A stretch of 32,862 bases of DNA from Verrucomicrobiota bacterium (GCA_019244415.1 JAFASN010000119.1:1-32862); one strand, 5' to 3'. Positions 5,804 to 15,062 are shown, counted from the stretch's first letter. Numbers and translations are program-made. The notes: generated by a model not told the origin, from the letters alone.

Positions 5804-6772
5804 ATGGTAACGGCGGGCATAAATTACGCTCCGAGCCGGAGTGGCACTTTCGATCTGGCCGCTGAAATCGCGGAGCTCAAACGTGAGCGGAATGCCGTCA
5901 TTCTCGCGCACAATTACCAGGTGCCGGAAATCCAGGACGCGGCCGATTTCGTAGGCGATTCGCTCGGCCTGAGCTTCGAGGCGGCAAAGACCGACGCCGA
6001 GGTGATCCTTTTTTGCGGCGTTCATTTCATGGCCGAAACGGCGAAGATTCTTAACCCGAACAAACGCGTCGTCATTCCTGATCTGGATGCCGGCTGCTCG
6101 CTTTCGGAGTCGTGTCCACCGGCTGCGCTCGCCGCGTTCCTGAAGAAAAACGCCGAGAAGAATTACTACGTCATCGCCTACATCAATTGCAGCGCCGGCG
6201 TCAAAGCGCTCGCCGACGTCATTTGCACGAGCGGGAACGCGGAGAAAATCGTGAGGGCGGCGCCGCCGGAGCGGAACATTCTTTTCGTGCCGGACCAGAA
6301 CCTCGGCGCCTGGGTGATGGAGCGGACGGGGCGCAAAATGGATTTGTGGCGCGGCACCTGTTATGTGCACGCGGAATTCACCGCCCGCAGCATTCGGCGC
6401 ATTCGCGAGCAGCATCCGGGAGCGCCGCTGGTTGCGCATCCGGAGTGTGTCGCAGCGGTGCGCATGCTGGCGGATGAAGTTTGCTCGACGGAAAAAATGG
6501 TGACGTTCTGCAAAGACTCGCCGGCGGAGACAATCATTATCGCGACGGAAGCGGGCATGTTGCATCGGCTCGAGCGTGAAATTCCGGGCAAAACGTTTAT
6601 CGCGGCGCCGGCGGAACATTGCGCCTGCGCCGAGTGCCGTTTCATGAAAATGAACACGCTCGAGAAAGCGTGTGACGCGCTGCGCGATCTCGAGCCGGAG
6701 ATCATCCTGCCGGAGACGTTGCGCGCGCGCGCCGAGCTTCCGATTCGTCGCATGCTCGAGTTGTCCAGGTAG
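5804..6772 (+). CDS. nadA: quinolinate synthase A
   Basis: A 322-residue [4Fe-4S] enzyme condensing iminoaspartate with dihydroxyacetone phosphate to quinolinate in de novo NAD synthesis. The substrate region AHNYQVPEIQD is at residues 35-45. Expected cluster cysteines are visible: C98 in DAGCSLSES, C186 in GTCYVHAEF, and a cysteine of the HCACAEC cluster (273-278) near the C-terminal MKMNTL. HPEC is at 212-215. The length is normal for the family without an N-terminal extension. nadB and nadC are not in the window. The nearest downstream gene (6856) follows a repeat-containing gap of 83 bases. Confidence 0.96.
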   Translation: MVTAGINYAPSRSGTFDLAAEIAELKRERNAVILAHNYQVPEIQDAADFVGDSLGLSFEAAKTDAEVILFCGVHFMAETAKILNPNKRVVIPDLDAGCSLSESCPPAALAAFLKKNAEKNYYVIAYINCSAGVKALADVICTSGNAEKIVRAAPPERNILFVPDQNLGAWVMERTGRKMDLWRGTCYVHAEFTARSIRRIREQHPGAPLVAHPECVAAVRMLADEVCSTEKMVTFCKDSPAETIIIATEAGMLHRLEREIPGKTFIAAPAEHCACAECRFMKMNTLEKACDALRDLEPEIILPETLRARAELPIRRMLELSR

Positions 6773-6790
6773 CCCTGAGTACAAGCGGCG

Positions 6791-6850
6791 AGTGACAAGT
6801 AGCTGTTGAGCGCGCTTGACTTGTCGGTCATCACTCGTCACTCGTCACTT
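6791..6850. repeat. 7-bp tandem repeat and imperfect inverted repeat after nadA
   Basis: CACTCGT occurs twice in tandem (6832-6845), followed by a partial third copy. The segment GAGTGACAAGT (6790-6800) has its complement split in two around 6819-6836 (ACTTGTC, six other bases, then CACTC), so the region could fold into a bulged hairpin. No T run follows. Confidence 0.55.
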
Positions 6851-6855
6851 TCCTG

Positions 6856-8109
6856 ATGCAGCGTTTCCTGGTTGGCCTCGTTGTCCTTCTTGCCGGCATT
6901 CTGCTCAGCCGCGACGCGCACGTGCAGAAGGCAGACCAGGCTTTTCTCGATTGGCTCCTGCGCAATACCGACCCGACACCGAGTAAGCCGTTGCCTCTGA
7001 TGGTGGTGGAGATTGGGCGTTCGTCGCAGCGAACTGACAAACCGGCTCACCCATTTATCCGTGGCGGCTCGAGCGAGATTTCGCCGCTGGAGTTCGCACT
7101 TTTCTTCCAGGCGATCATTGAGTACAAGCCGACGATTCTCGCCATTGAACCGGTGCTGCGCTGGCGCGAGCGCGACCGCGACCAGGAGCAGGTTTTTCTC
7201 GATCAGGCCATGCGTATTCCCAAGTTACTGCTCGCGGCGGAACTTACCGCGACGCCTGATCCTGATATTCCCCCGCCCGAGATCACCGGGTTTACTCACG
7301 TGAGCGGACGGCGCGGTGATTTGCCCACGTTCACCGGCATTGCCCATCAACCGGATGAGGACTTGCGTCTCATCTCCACGCTTGCGTTCACGAATCTGCC
7401 CGAGGAAGTATCGAGCGAAACGCATGTGCCGCTGCTTTTTCAGTACCGCGGCGACGTTATCCCGGCGTTCGCATTGCAGGCGTTCCTCACCTGGGCGCGG
7501 ATTCCGATGAGCGAGGTCAACGTTGTACTCGGCTCCCACATCGGGCTGCCGGACGGGCGCAAGATTCCCATCGACTCCGATGGCACGCTGACAGTGAATC
7601 CCAACGCGGCAAAACTCGGGCGACACTTGAACCTCAACGAGCTGCTGCTGCTCGCCCAACAACGGGCAAAAGATTCGCCGCTCTTGCAATTGCCTTCCGA
7701 TCTGCTGCTGGCGCGCACACCGAGCATCATCAAACCCGATGATCCCGATCAGGTGCGGGAAGCACGTTCCCTCGGCGTTCTCGCCGCGGCAATCGCGACG
7801 CTGCAATCAAATCGCTTCATCAGGCGGGTCAGCGTCGTGTTCGATTGCGTTGTACTCATCGGGCTCGCAGCGCTGGCGTCAGTGGCGTCGCGCGTGCGCC
7901 AAATCGATATCATTCTCGCTGCGATCGCCCTCAGTGCCGGCTACCTTCTGCTCGCGTTCGGGCTGGTCGCGCACTTCGGCATTTTCATTCCTGCTGTCGT
8001 GCCGCTGAGCGCGCTGTGGCTGCTTGCGATCATCGCGCTCGCTGCGCCGCGGCCGAAGCAACATCTCGCCGAGCCGGTGGAGATCGTCGCAGCGCCACCC
8101 GTGCCGTGA
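6856..8109 (+). CDS. CHASE2-domain membrane protein without a visible output domain
   Basis: A 417-residue protein. A hydrophobic N-terminal helix (residues ~3-18) is followed by an extracytoplasmic region resembling CHASE2 sensor domains (FLDWLLR, PLMVVEIG, early; ISPLEFALFFQAIIEYKPTI, near residue 80; FRYRG-like FQYRGDVIPAFALQAF later). Three transmembrane helices follow at about 325-344, 349-372 and 374-395. In known CHASE2 proteins these helices lead into adenylate cyclase, GGDEF or kinase domains; here only ~20 Pro/Ala-rich residues remain. It ends in a GTGA overlap with the dipeptidase gene, so the two are probably co-transcribed. The domain call is by recognition of its layout; the ligand and role are unknown. 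Confidence 0.75.
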   Translation: MQRFLVGLVVLLAGILLSRDAHVQKADQAFLDWLLRNTDPTPSKPLPLMVVEIGRSSQRTDKPAHPFIRGGSSEISPLEFALFFQAIIEYKPTILAIEPVLRWRERDRDQEQVFLDQAMRIPKLLLAAELTATPDPDIPPPEITGFTHVSGRRGDLPTFTGIAHQPDEDLRLISTLAFTNLPEEVSSETHVPLLFQYRGDVIPAFALQAFLTWARIPMSEVNVVLGSHIGLPDGRKIPIDSDGTLTVNPNAAKLGRHLNLNELLLLAQQRAKDSPLLQLPSDLLLARTPSIIKPDDPDQVREARSLGVLAAAIATLQSNRFIRRVSVVFDCVVLIGLAALASVASRVRQIDIILAAIALSAGYLLLAFGLVAHFGIFIPAVVPLSALWLLAIIALAAPRPKQHLAEPVEIVAAPPVP

Positions 8110-9161
8110 TCAACACCGGAATTGTCGATCTTCACTTCGATTTGCCGATGCATCTTTATGCGCAGCGGCACCGGCCCGGAGTACTCGCGACCGAGCTTCT
8201 GCCGGAATTTCGCGCGGGCGGAATCAGCGTGGTGGTCGCTTCGGTTTATCTCGAGGAACGTTTTTTGCCCGATGCGCTGCACGTCGCGCTCGACCAGCTG
8301 GCGCGCGTTTATGCTGAAGTTGAAGAGAGCAACGACTTTGCGATTTGCCGGTCATATGAGGAGATCGAGCGCGCTCGCGCTGCTGGTAAAATCGCGCTCG
8401 TCCTTGGCGTGGAAGGCGCCGAGCCGCTCGGCAGCGACATCGATCTATTGCGCGTGTTTTACGAGCTCGGGTTGCGTGTACTTGGGCTGACGCATGCGCG
8501 CCGTAACGCCGCCGCCACCGGCGCGGCTTTCAGCGCGACCGCCTCGGCCGCGAACGGGCTAACGGATTTCGGACGCGAGCTCGTGCGCGAATCCGAGCGC
8601 CTCGGCATCGTCATTGACCTCGCCCACATCAACGCAGCCGGCTTCGACGAAGTTCTGCGAATGACAACGAAGCCACCGCTGGTCTCGCACACAAACGCAC
8701 GACGATTTTATAACATCGAACGAAACATCAGCGATAAGCAGATAAGGGAAATCGGCACGCGCGGCGGACTGATCGGGATTAACTCAGTGCTCGTTAGCTC
8801 TGTTGAAGAAGAAGCAACGCTCGATCGTTATGTGGATCACATCCAGCACGTCATCGATCTCGCCAGCATCGACAGCGTGGCAATTGGGTTCGATTTCTTC
8901 GAGTTCATTCACCGCGGCTGGTCCGGTGAAGAACGCACGGAGTTTCATCGCAGGTTTCCCGGAGTACACTTTGTGCGCGGCCTGGCAAATCACGCCGATG
9001 CTGGAAACCTCATGGCGAAGCTGATCGAGCGCGGCTTTGACGAGGAACAGATCGAAAAAATTCTGTACTCCAACGCGATGCGATTTTTCCAGCGGCATCT
9101 TCAGCTGGCTGCTGCCGACGAACGGCGCCCGCTAAGCGTTAGACGATCGGCAACGTCGTAA
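8106..9161 (+). CDS. membrane-dipeptidase-type peptidase (family M19)
   Basis: A 351-residue zinc-dependent dipeptidase of the renal dipeptidase family. GTG 8106 overlaps the preceding stop and puts the metal motif near the N-terminus: DLHFDLP with His10 and Asp12. The other family ligands are visible in order: the bridging glutamate in GVEGAE (near 103), His in IDLAHI (near 174), His in SHTNA (near 194) and Arg in ERNISD. The usual SDFDG segment reads GFDFFEF, keeping the aspartate. No signal peptide is seen, so a cytoplasmic location is likely. Its 3' end overlaps the convergent DUF1501 gene by 23 bases. Confidence 0.9.
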   Translation: MINTGIVDLHFDLPMHLYAQRHRPGVLATELLPEFRAGGISVVVASVYLEERFLPDALHVALDQLARVYAEVEESNDFAICRSYEEIERARAAGKIALVLGVEGAEPLGSDIDLLRVFYELGLRVLGLTHARRNAAATGAAFSATASAANGLTDFGRELVRESERLGIVIDLAHINAAGFDEVLRMTTKPPLVSHTNARRFYNIERNISDKQIREIGTRGGLIGINSVLVSSVEEEATLDRYVDHIQHVIDLASIDSVAIGFDFFEFIHRGWSGEERTEFHRRFPGVHFVRGLANHADAGNLMAKLIERGFDEEQIEKILYSNAMRFFQRHLQLAAADERRPLSVRRSATS

Positions 9162-10458
9162 ACTTCTTCCCGAGTACAAGCTGGCTCGGTGCACGCAGCC
9201 AGTGCTCGAGCACGCTGGCGTAAACGCTGCGGAAATCGGTCCCGAATTTCAGGTCGCCTTTATCGAGATCAGTCAGGCTCGGGTGTTTCCCAAAGACGCC
9301 GGGCTTCACTTTGCCGCCGATGAGAAACATCGGCGCGGCGGTGCCGTGGTCGGTGCCGTTGTTCGCGTTCTCCGCCACGCGCCGGCCGAATTCACTGAAA
9401 GTCATCAGGAGTACGCGGTCGAAGTTGCCCTGCTGCCTGAGGTCGGCGACGAACGCGGTGAGCGCGTCATTGAGTACCGTCATCAGCCGTTCGTGCGAAC
9501 CAATCTGCCCGGCGTGCGTGTCGAAGCCGCCGAGACTTGCGTAGTACACGCGCGTCGGCAATCCGCCACCGATCATCCGCGCAATCAGACTCAAACTCGC
9601 GCCAAGCTGTGTTGCCGGATACGGCATGTTCGTCTTGTACTTGCGCGCGATCGCGAGAATTTTTTCCGAGCTGATCTGCGCATCGAGCGCAGTGCGGCGC
9701 AGGAAATCTTCAGTACTTGTGCCCGTTTGAGTTTTGCCGGGTAAAGCTGCGATGGAGTTCCCGTCGCTCGGCGGTGTCTCGTCAGTCTGGCCGATCAATT
9801 GCCGATAAAAAGCTTCTTCGCCGCTCAGCGGCTTGCCGTCTGTGCCGGTGGAAGCTTTCCAGCGAAATTGCTCGGGGCGCGAGAACGTCACGCCCGTCGG
9901 TGTTTTTGCCGCGAACGCCTGCGGCATTTGATCGCCAATGGAAACGCCCACGGTCGGGTCTGCGCCGCTGCAACAATTATCGAAGTACCGCCCGAGCCAG
10001 CCTTCGCTCGCGATTTGGTTCGCGTCAGTCGCCGTCTGCCAGATTTCGGTAGAGCGAAAGTGCGATCGGTTTGGGTTAGGGTAACCGACACCCTGCACCA
10101 GAGCGAGGTGACCATCGTCGTGCAGGGCTTTGAGCCCGGTGAGCTTCCCGTTGAAGCCGATGTAGGAATCGAGCTTGAGGATTTTGTCGGGCGCGAGGCC
10201 AAGCTTCGGACGCGCCCGATGATAATCGTCATCGGCAAACGGGATGACGGTGTTCAGGCCGTCGTTGCCGCCGGCCAGCTGAAGTACGACGAGAATGCTG
10301 TTGTCTTTGCCTGTCACCGTTTGCGTGAGCGAATCGGCCGCCATCGCGTCCAGCGCGAAAAACGTTTTTTCCAGAAATACGGGCAGCGTCCATGCCGCGG
10401 CCGCGCCAAGCGCGGAGGTGCGCAGGAACTTGCGGCGCGTTTGCAGGGTCGGCTTCAT
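9139..10458 (-). CDS. DUF1501 family secreted protein (Tat signal)
   Basis: A 439-residue protein with a twin-arginine signal (TRRKFLRTSALGAAAAWTLP, RR at 8-9), so it is probably exported folded. DUF1501 proteins belong to the alkaline-phosphatase/sulfatase-like fold. The sequence shows LQLAGGNDGLNTVIP near residue 58 and the late metal-site-like segments GGFDTHAGQ, MTFSEFGRR and NGTDHGTAAPMFLIG. These proteins almost always travel with DUF1800, as here: the ATG overlaps the DUF1800 stop (10455-10458), so the two are translationally coupled. The biochemical function of the pair is not established. Confidence 0.93.
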   Translation of the reverse strand: MKPTLQTRRKFLRTSALGAAAAWTLPVFLEKTFFALDAMAADSLTQTVTGKDNSILVVLQLAGGNDGLNTVIPFADDDYHRARPKLGLAPDKILKLDSYIGFNGKLTGLKALHDDGHLALVQGVGYPNPNRSHFRSTEIWQTATDANQIASEGWLGRYFDNCCSGADPTVGVSIGDQMPQAFAAKTPTGVTFSRPEQFRWKASTGTDGKPLSGEEAFYRQLIGQTDETPPSDGNSIAALPGKTQTGTSTEDFLRRTALDAQISSEKILAIARKYKTNMPYPATQLGASLSLIARMIGGGLPTRVYYASLGGFDTHAGQIGSHERLMTVLNDALTAFVADLRQQGNFDRVLLMTFSEFGRRVAENANNGTDHGTAAPMFLIGGKVKPGVFGKHPSLTDLDKGDLKFGTDFRSVYASVLEHWLRAPSQLVLGKKFTTLPIV

Positions 10459-11936
10459 GTCAGCTGGTAATCCGGCGTACTCATCATCAAATGCAGCAAC
10501 CCGCGCACCGTGACGTCGTTTGTATCGCCATTGCGTTGCTCAAGAAAGCTGGTGAAAGCGGCGAGATCTTCGGGCGCGGCACCGGTCTGAAAAACCCGCT
10601 GACTAAGCTGTGTCACAAGCTTCTCCGGATCGGCTCGCAATTCCGGTGGCGCGATTTTATTTACGTCGATCGGCGCACGAGGAAATTGCTGCGCGATCGC
10701 GGCGCGCGCTCCTGTTCGCAGGCCCGGGTCACCAGGTTTTGCGCGATTCGCCGGCGGGAGCATGGCATCGCCGTTGATCAGGTAATTGGCGAAGTTATTG
10801 CGAAAAAGCAGCGTCGAGGTGCTGATCCAGCTTTTACCGCCGTCCCAGCCTTTCACGTTCGGGGGCGCGAAAAGTACCTGGCCCATTTGTCGCATGGCGT
10901 TTTGCGCGATGGGTGCGGCGGGCAAATCGCAGGAGAGCAACTTGCAGGTTTCGACGGTGAATTGCACGGGGCTTTTAATCTGCGCGCGAACAACAGAATC
11001 AGCATAGAACTCGTTAGACGAAAAGAGCTCGCGCAAAACGGGCTTCATCTCGAACTGATGCGCGCGCAAGCTTGCCGCTACTGAGTTCACCAGCGCTGCT
11101 TCCGGTTCGTCTGCTACAAAGTACCGGCAAAGTTTCCTCCCAATGAACTGTGCGCAGGCCGGCTGGCTCGCGAGGATATCGATGATGTCGTCACCATTAA
11201 AGTTCCCGCGCCGTCCCAGAAATGTCTTCGGCCCGGCATCGTGCTGCCGCGGCGCGAAGTACGATTGTTGCGTGGCCAGGTCCAGCCGATACCCGGTGAA
11301 TGCGCGCGCCGATTCCCGCACGTCCTGCTCGGTATAATTTCCGATGCCGACGGTAAACAGCTCCATCAGCTCGCGCGCCCAGTTCTCGTTAGGGTGCTCG
11401 GGGCGGCTTTGCGGCAAATCCAGGTAGATCATCATGGCTGGATCGCGCGACATGGCCTTCGTCAATGAAACGAAGTTGCCCAGGGCGTGCCGGCGCAGCG
11501 TATCGTTCTGCCGCCACATCCAGTAGCCGTCCTTTACCTTCTCCGCGCTGGTGGCGAAATGCCCGTGCCAGAAAAGCGTGAGCTTCTCCACCAGCGGCGC
11601 TGGCGTTGCACCCATCCAACCCAGCCACCAACGCCGCAGGTCGAGAAGCTCGTCCCCTTCCATCTTGCGCACTTCGCGCACCTTGCTGTTATCGCCGCGC
11701 TCTTTCGCCATCCGGGCTTCTTGCCGCAGCTCGCGCAAGTCCCGCGGATGTGCCCATTCCGGCGGCGCCACCTCGTAAGCTGCGGGGCCAGATTCAACCA
11801 AATCGTGCACGGCGCGCTCGAGTCCTTTGGCATGGACATTCGAAATTTCTTCCGGCGTCCCCCCAAACCCGGCGCGGCTCAGCAGATGTGCGGCCGCCCG
11901 TTCATCCCATCGCGACCGCGGCAACTGACTGAGCAC
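10455..11936 (-). CDS. DUF1800 family protein
   Basis: A 493-residue protein with the DUF1800 layout: AAHLLSRAGFGGTPEEI near the N-terminus, then LFWHGHFATSAEKV, NENWARELMELFTVGIGNYTEQDV, AFTGYR and FIGRKLCRYFVADEP. The C-terminal part contains PPNVKGWDGGKSWIS. The start is GTG 11936. No convincing signal peptide is seen, while its partner DUF1501 has a Tat signal. The pair is widespread in Planctomycetes, Verrucomicrobia and related phyla, with unknown biochemistry. It is transcribed leftward as the first gene of the pair, from a 140-base region shared with the divergent 12077 gene. Confidence 0.93.
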   Translation of the reverse strand: MLSQLPRSRWDERAAAHLLSRAGFGGTPEEISNVHAKGLERAVHDLVESGPAAYEVAPPEWAHPRDLRELRQEARMAKERGDNSKVREVRKMEGDELLDLRRWWLGWMGATPAPLVEKLTLFWHGHFATSAEKVKDGYWMWRQNDTLRRHALGNFVSLTKAMSRDPAMMIYLDLPQSRPEHPNENWARELMELFTVGIGNYTEQDVRESARAFTGYRLDLATQQSYFAPRQHDAGPKTFLGRRGNFNGDDIIDILASQPACAQFIGRKLCRYFVADEPEAALVNSVAASLRAHQFEMKPVLRELFSSNEFYADSVVRAQIKSPVQFTVETCKLLSCDLPAAPIAQNAMRQMGQVLFAPPNVKGWDGGKSWISTSTLLFRNNFANYLINGDAMLPPANRAKPGDPGLRTGARAAIAQQFPRAPIDVNKIAPPELRADPEKLVTQLSQRVFQTGAAPEDLAAFTSFLEQRNGDTNDVTVRGLLHLMMSTPDYQLT

Positions 11937-12076
11937 GCTGATTAAACCGGCCGCCCTCGCCGAAGTTTCTGCGCTTCCATCTCTGCCCGCGAGGGCCGGG
12001 CGCGCTGGTCCACTGCCACATCGTGGTTGTCACGGGGAAATTCGTCTGCTTTAGGTGAGTAGGTTGCCGGCTCGCG

Positions 12077-13045
12077 ATGACGCTGCCCAGGGTCATTACT
12101 ACATCCGTTGTTCGCTCTGCCTGCCACGGCGAGAGCCACGGTGGAGTCTATCTCGTTGATCTCGACTCCGGTGCAATCGACCAGGTGATCGACTGGAATG
12201 ATCCGGCGATCAGCTGGGAAGGCCGGGGAGGCGATCGCGGGTTGCGCGGCATCGCATTCCACGGGGACGAGATTTACATTGCGGCCAGCGATGAAGTGTT
12301 TGTTTACGACCGGACGTTCACTCTGCTCACGAGCTACCGGAACAAGTACCTGAAACATTGCCACGAAATCTTCATCAAAGGAGATACCCTTTATCTTACT
12401 TCGACCAAGACAAACAGCATCCTCGAGTTCGACCTTGCCGAACAACGGTTTGCCTGTGGCTACCTCATCGTGGAAAAGAGGCGAATACTTGCGCGCCTTC
12501 CTGGATTCGGCGCTGCAAGGAAGCGGTTTCATATGATTACTTTCGATCCGAATACAGCAAACGCCGCGCCGCCTTCGGAGATGATTTCGCCTGAGCTGCA
12601 CATCAACAACGTGACCCGGCAGAACTCAGCCGTGTTTGTTTCCGCCACACAGGTGAACGGGTTGCTGGCGCTTGAGGCGGGTGAAATTCGTGAGTACGCG
12701 AGGCTGCCGTTTGGAACTCACAACGCAGCACCGTACCGAAGCGGCGTTATCTACAACGACACGAAAGCCGACCGGATTGTGATCGCTGATAAAGATGGCC
12801 GCATCTCGCAGACCTTCGCTGTGCCGCGTTTCGACAATCTGCCCCAGACGGCCCTGCCCAATGATCACGCGCGGCAGTCATTCGCGCGGGGACTTTGCAC
12901 CTTTGGTGATGATGTCGTCATCGGCGGCTCGTCACCTTCTACTATTTCAGCTTATGATCGGCGCTCGGGCGAACTGATTCGAAGCATCAGCATCTCGAAA
13001 GATATTCGCAACTGTATTCATGGCCTCGAGATATGGCCTTACTAG
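12077..13045 (+). CDS. beta-propeller protein of unknown function
   Basis: 322 residues made of repeated four-strand units: GGVYLVDLDSGAIDQVIDW, GIAFHGDEIYIAASDEVFVYD, HEIFIKGDTLYLTSTKTNSI and GLCTFGDDVVIGGSSPSTISAYD. These resemble blades of a six- or seven-bladed propeller. There is no signal peptide or transmembrane segment, so it is likely cytoplasmic. It is followed after 30 bases by a sulfotransferase on the same strand. Some uncharacterised propellers of this general kind are found beside sulfotransferases and glycosyltransferases, so a role in surface-glycan metabolism is conceivable but not shown. Confidence 0.7.
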   Translation: MTLPRVITTSVVRSACHGESHGGVYLVDLDSGAIDQVIDWNDPAISWEGRGGDRGLRGIAFHGDEIYIAASDEVFVYDRTFTLLTSYRNKYLKHCHEIFIKGDTLYLTSTKTNSILEFDLAEQRFACGYLIVEKRRILARLPGFGAARKRFHMITFDPNTANAAPPSEMISPELHINNVTRQNSAVFVSATQVNGLLALEAGEIREYARLPFGTHNAAPYRSGVIYNDTKADRIVIADKDGRISQTFAVPRFDNLPQTALPNDHARQSFARGLCTFGDDVVIGGSSPSTISAYDRRSGELIRSISISKDIRNCIHGLEIWPY

Positions 13046-13075
13046 TTATCCTCGCCAGATCAGAGTAGCTCGCCT

Positions 13076-13717
13076 GTGGTTTCACATAAGTACAAGTGCA
13101 TCTTTGTGCAGGTGCCGAAGACTGGCTCGACCAGTGTGCGTGCCATCCTGGGCAAACCGATACGGCCTCATCTCAACCTCTGGGAGATAAAGCTGCTCAT
13201 GGAGAACTACTGGCCGGTTCGTGGCAGCAGAAGAGATCGCGTGATTGAAGCGCTCTACCTCTTTCTGCCGAAGGAGAGACGTATGAAGCGCGGGCGCGAG
13301 CAGTTCGATACCTACTTCAAGTTCGGCTTTGTCCGCAACCCATGGGACAGGGTCGTCTCTCTTTACGAGCGCCGCGAAGCGTCCGGCCCGAAGGACTCGA
13401 TGAGTTTCGAGCAATTTGTCGATCTTATTCAGTATAGCAGCGCCACCTGCATTCATTCTTCACCGCACCGATATCAGCTCGACTGGTTTGTCGATCCGGA
13501 CGGGAAAGTGCTCGCTGATTTCATCGGGAGATTCGAACGCCTCGAGGAGGACTGGGCCTTCGTGGCGAGCAAGCTTGGCACTACTCAGCCGCTTCCACAT
13601 TGGCGCGCCAATCCACGCGCCCGCCATTACACTGAGTACTACAACAGCAGAACACGCGATGTTATTGCAAATCGGTTCCGCGTCGATATCGAGACATTTG
13701 GTTACCAGTTCGACTAG
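13076..13717 (+). CDS. sulfotransferase family 2-type protein
   Basis: A 213-residue protein from GTG 13076. The 5'-phosphosulfate loop is FVQVPKTGSTSVRA (residues 10-22) and the 3'-phosphate motif is FGFVRNPWDRVVSLYE (83-98), both typical of PAPS-dependent sulfotransferases acting on carbohydrates. The length suits the small bacterial family 2 enzymes. It lies 30 bases after the propeller gene. The acceptor is unknown; two large glycosyltransferases lie nearby on the other strand. Confidence 0.88.
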   Translation: MVSHKYKCIFVQVPKTGSTSVRAILGKPIRPHLNLWEIKLLMENYWPVRGSRRDRVIEALYLFLPKERRMKRGREQFDTYFKFGFVRNPWDRVVSLYERREASGPKDSMSFEQFVDLIQYSSATCIHSSPHRYQLDWFVDPDGKVLADFIGRFERLEEDWAFVASKLGTTQPLPHWRANPRARHYTEYYNSRTRDVIANRFRVDIETFGYQFD

Positions 13718-13727
13718 GAATAGCTTT

Positions 13728-13747
13728 GCAGCGCTAAGTTGCGCTGC
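13728..13747. repeat. short perfect hairpin after the sulfotransferase
   Basis: The stem GCAGCGC/GCGCTGC (13728-13734, 13741-13747) closes a 6-base loop, 11 bases after the stop. No T run follows, so termination is uncertain. Confidence 0.5.
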
Positions 13748-13776
13748 GTTGCCATCTGCTACATTTAGTGTCCACC

Positions 13777-14313
13777 ATGCCTGCGTGCCTTGTCATTAGT
13801 ACCAGCGGTAACCCTGATAGCAATAGCCGGCGCATGGCTCAGTACGCGCTCAATGTTTTGAAACGAAGCAGCCTGCGGTGTGACTGGCTTGACATTAGTC
13901 GCCTGGACCTGCCGCTGTGTGACGCGGATGTCTGCTATGGCCACGCGGGCGCTCAGCAGGTAAGCAATGCCATTGAGGCAGCAGACGGTATCATCGTTGC
14001 TACTCCGATCTACAACTATGACGTCAGTGCAGCGGCCAAGAACATGGTCGAACTAACCGGCAGCGCGTGGGAAGAAAAGATCGTGGCGTTCCTTTGTGCT
14101 GCCGGTGGCATGAGCAGCTATATGTCCGTGATGAGTTTCGCTAACAGCCTGATGTTCGATTTCCGCAGCATCATTATACCTCGTTTCGTTTACGCCACGG
14201 GTTCGGCTTTCAAAGGAGACGAGCTGGTGGATCATAAGGTTGGGGAACGTATCGAACAGCTAACGGCGGAGATGATTCGTTTCGTCAACGCTCTGCGCGG
14301 CAAACAAAAGTGA
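13777..14313 (+). CDS. NADPH-dependent FMN reductase family flavoprotein
   Basis: A 178-residue flavodoxin-fold protein. Its N-terminal phosphate-binding segment ISTSGNPDSNSRRMA (residues ~7-21) and ATPIYNYDVSAAAKNMVEL (~74-92) match the FMN-phosphate loop and the TPEYN-type isoalloxazine loop of NADPH-dependent FMN reductases. ATG 13777 is preferred over an in-frame GTG nine bases earlier. Its TGA overlaps the GTG of the DUF72 gene, so both are probably in one transcript. The acceptor (quinone, chromate-like oxidant or free flavin) cannot be deduced. Confidence 0.87.
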   Translation: MPACLVISTSGNPDSNSRRMAQYALNVLKRSSLRCDWLDISRLDLPLCDADVCYGHAGAQQVSNAIEAADGIIVATPIYNYDVSAAAKNMVELTGSAWEEKIVAFLCAAGGMSSYMSVMSFANSLMFDFRSIIIPRFVYATGSAFKGDELVDHKVGERIEQLTAEMIRFVNALRGKQK

Positions 14314-15062
14314 AGTACTGGATCGGCACCTCCGGCTTTCAGTATTCAGAGTGGAAAGGCACCTTCTATCCGGCCGATCTTCACGCATCGCGAATGCTGC
14401 CGTACTATGCGGAGCAGTTCGCGACAACAGAGATCAACTACACCTTCCATCGCATTCCCGCGCCGACCACAATTGAGAACTGGTGCAAGCTCACGCCGGC
14501 AAACTTTCGTTTCGCTTTAAAAGCGCCCCAGAAAGTAACGCATTTCGCCAAACTGAGGCGCTGTGACGATACCATCGACTACTTCTACGACGTTATTTGC
14601 GGTCTCGGGGAACGCCTCGGTCCAATTCTGTTCCAGCTCCCGCCAAGTTTGAAGAAAGACACCGCATTACTTGGTGCCTTTGTCGAGTGCCTTCCGGCGA
14701 GCATGCGGGCTGCCTTCGAGTTCCGCCACGCCTCATGGTTAGATGATGAGGTATTCGCAGTGCTACGTCGCGCAAACGCCTGCCTCTGTATCGCTGATTC
14801 GGAGAAGCTTAGTACACCCGCACTTCAGACCAGTAACTGGGGTTATCTACGTCTGCGACGAGAAGACTACCAGGATGCGGATGTCCTTCGATGGTGCGAT
14901 CTGCTGAACGAACTAAGCGCCAGTTGGTCGGAAGCATTCATCTACTTTAAGCATGAGGAAAGTGGGCGCGGACCAAAGCTGGCGACGCAAATGATCACAG
15001 CGCTTCAACCTGCGGCCCAGCACTTCTCTTCGACGGACGGTGTCAATAAAGTACCGGAATAG
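14310..15062 (+). CDS. DUF72 family protein
   Basis: A 250-residue protein with the DUF72 TIM-barrel signature: WIGTSGFQYSEWKGTFYP at the N-terminus, TTEINYTFHRIPAPTTIENW (~40-59), FALKAPQKVTHFAKL and GPILFQLPPSLKKD. The late EAFIYFKHEESGRG corresponds to the usual VYVYFNND segment. The function of the family is not established. GTG 14310 overlaps the stop of the flavoprotein. Its 3' end overlaps the convergent glycosyltransferase by 20 bases. Confidence 0.92.
   Translation: MKYWIGTSGFQYSEWKGTFYPADLHASRMLPYYAEQFATTEINYTFHRIPAPTTIENWCKLTPANFRFALKAPQKVTHFAKLRRCDDTIDYFYDVICGLGERLGPILFQLPPSLKKDTALLGAFVECLPASMRAAFEFRHASWLDDEVFAVLRRANACLCIADSEKLSTPALQTSNWGYLRLRREDYQDADVLRWCDLLNELSASWSEAFIYFKHEESGRGPKLATQMITALQPAAQHFSSTDGVNKVPE

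Noticed and set aside
5678..6841. 387-codon minus-strand frame antisense to nadA
   Set aside because: nadA on the plus strand has all family motifs and cluster cysteines. The antisense frame is a high-GC shadow rich in Arg/His with no recognisable domain.
9139..12000. Impression that GTAC is over-represented
   Set aside because: Hand counts in this stretch (about 12) and in 1-6000 (about 17) are near or below random expectation. The impression comes from frequent GAG-TAC and AAG-TAC codon pairs.
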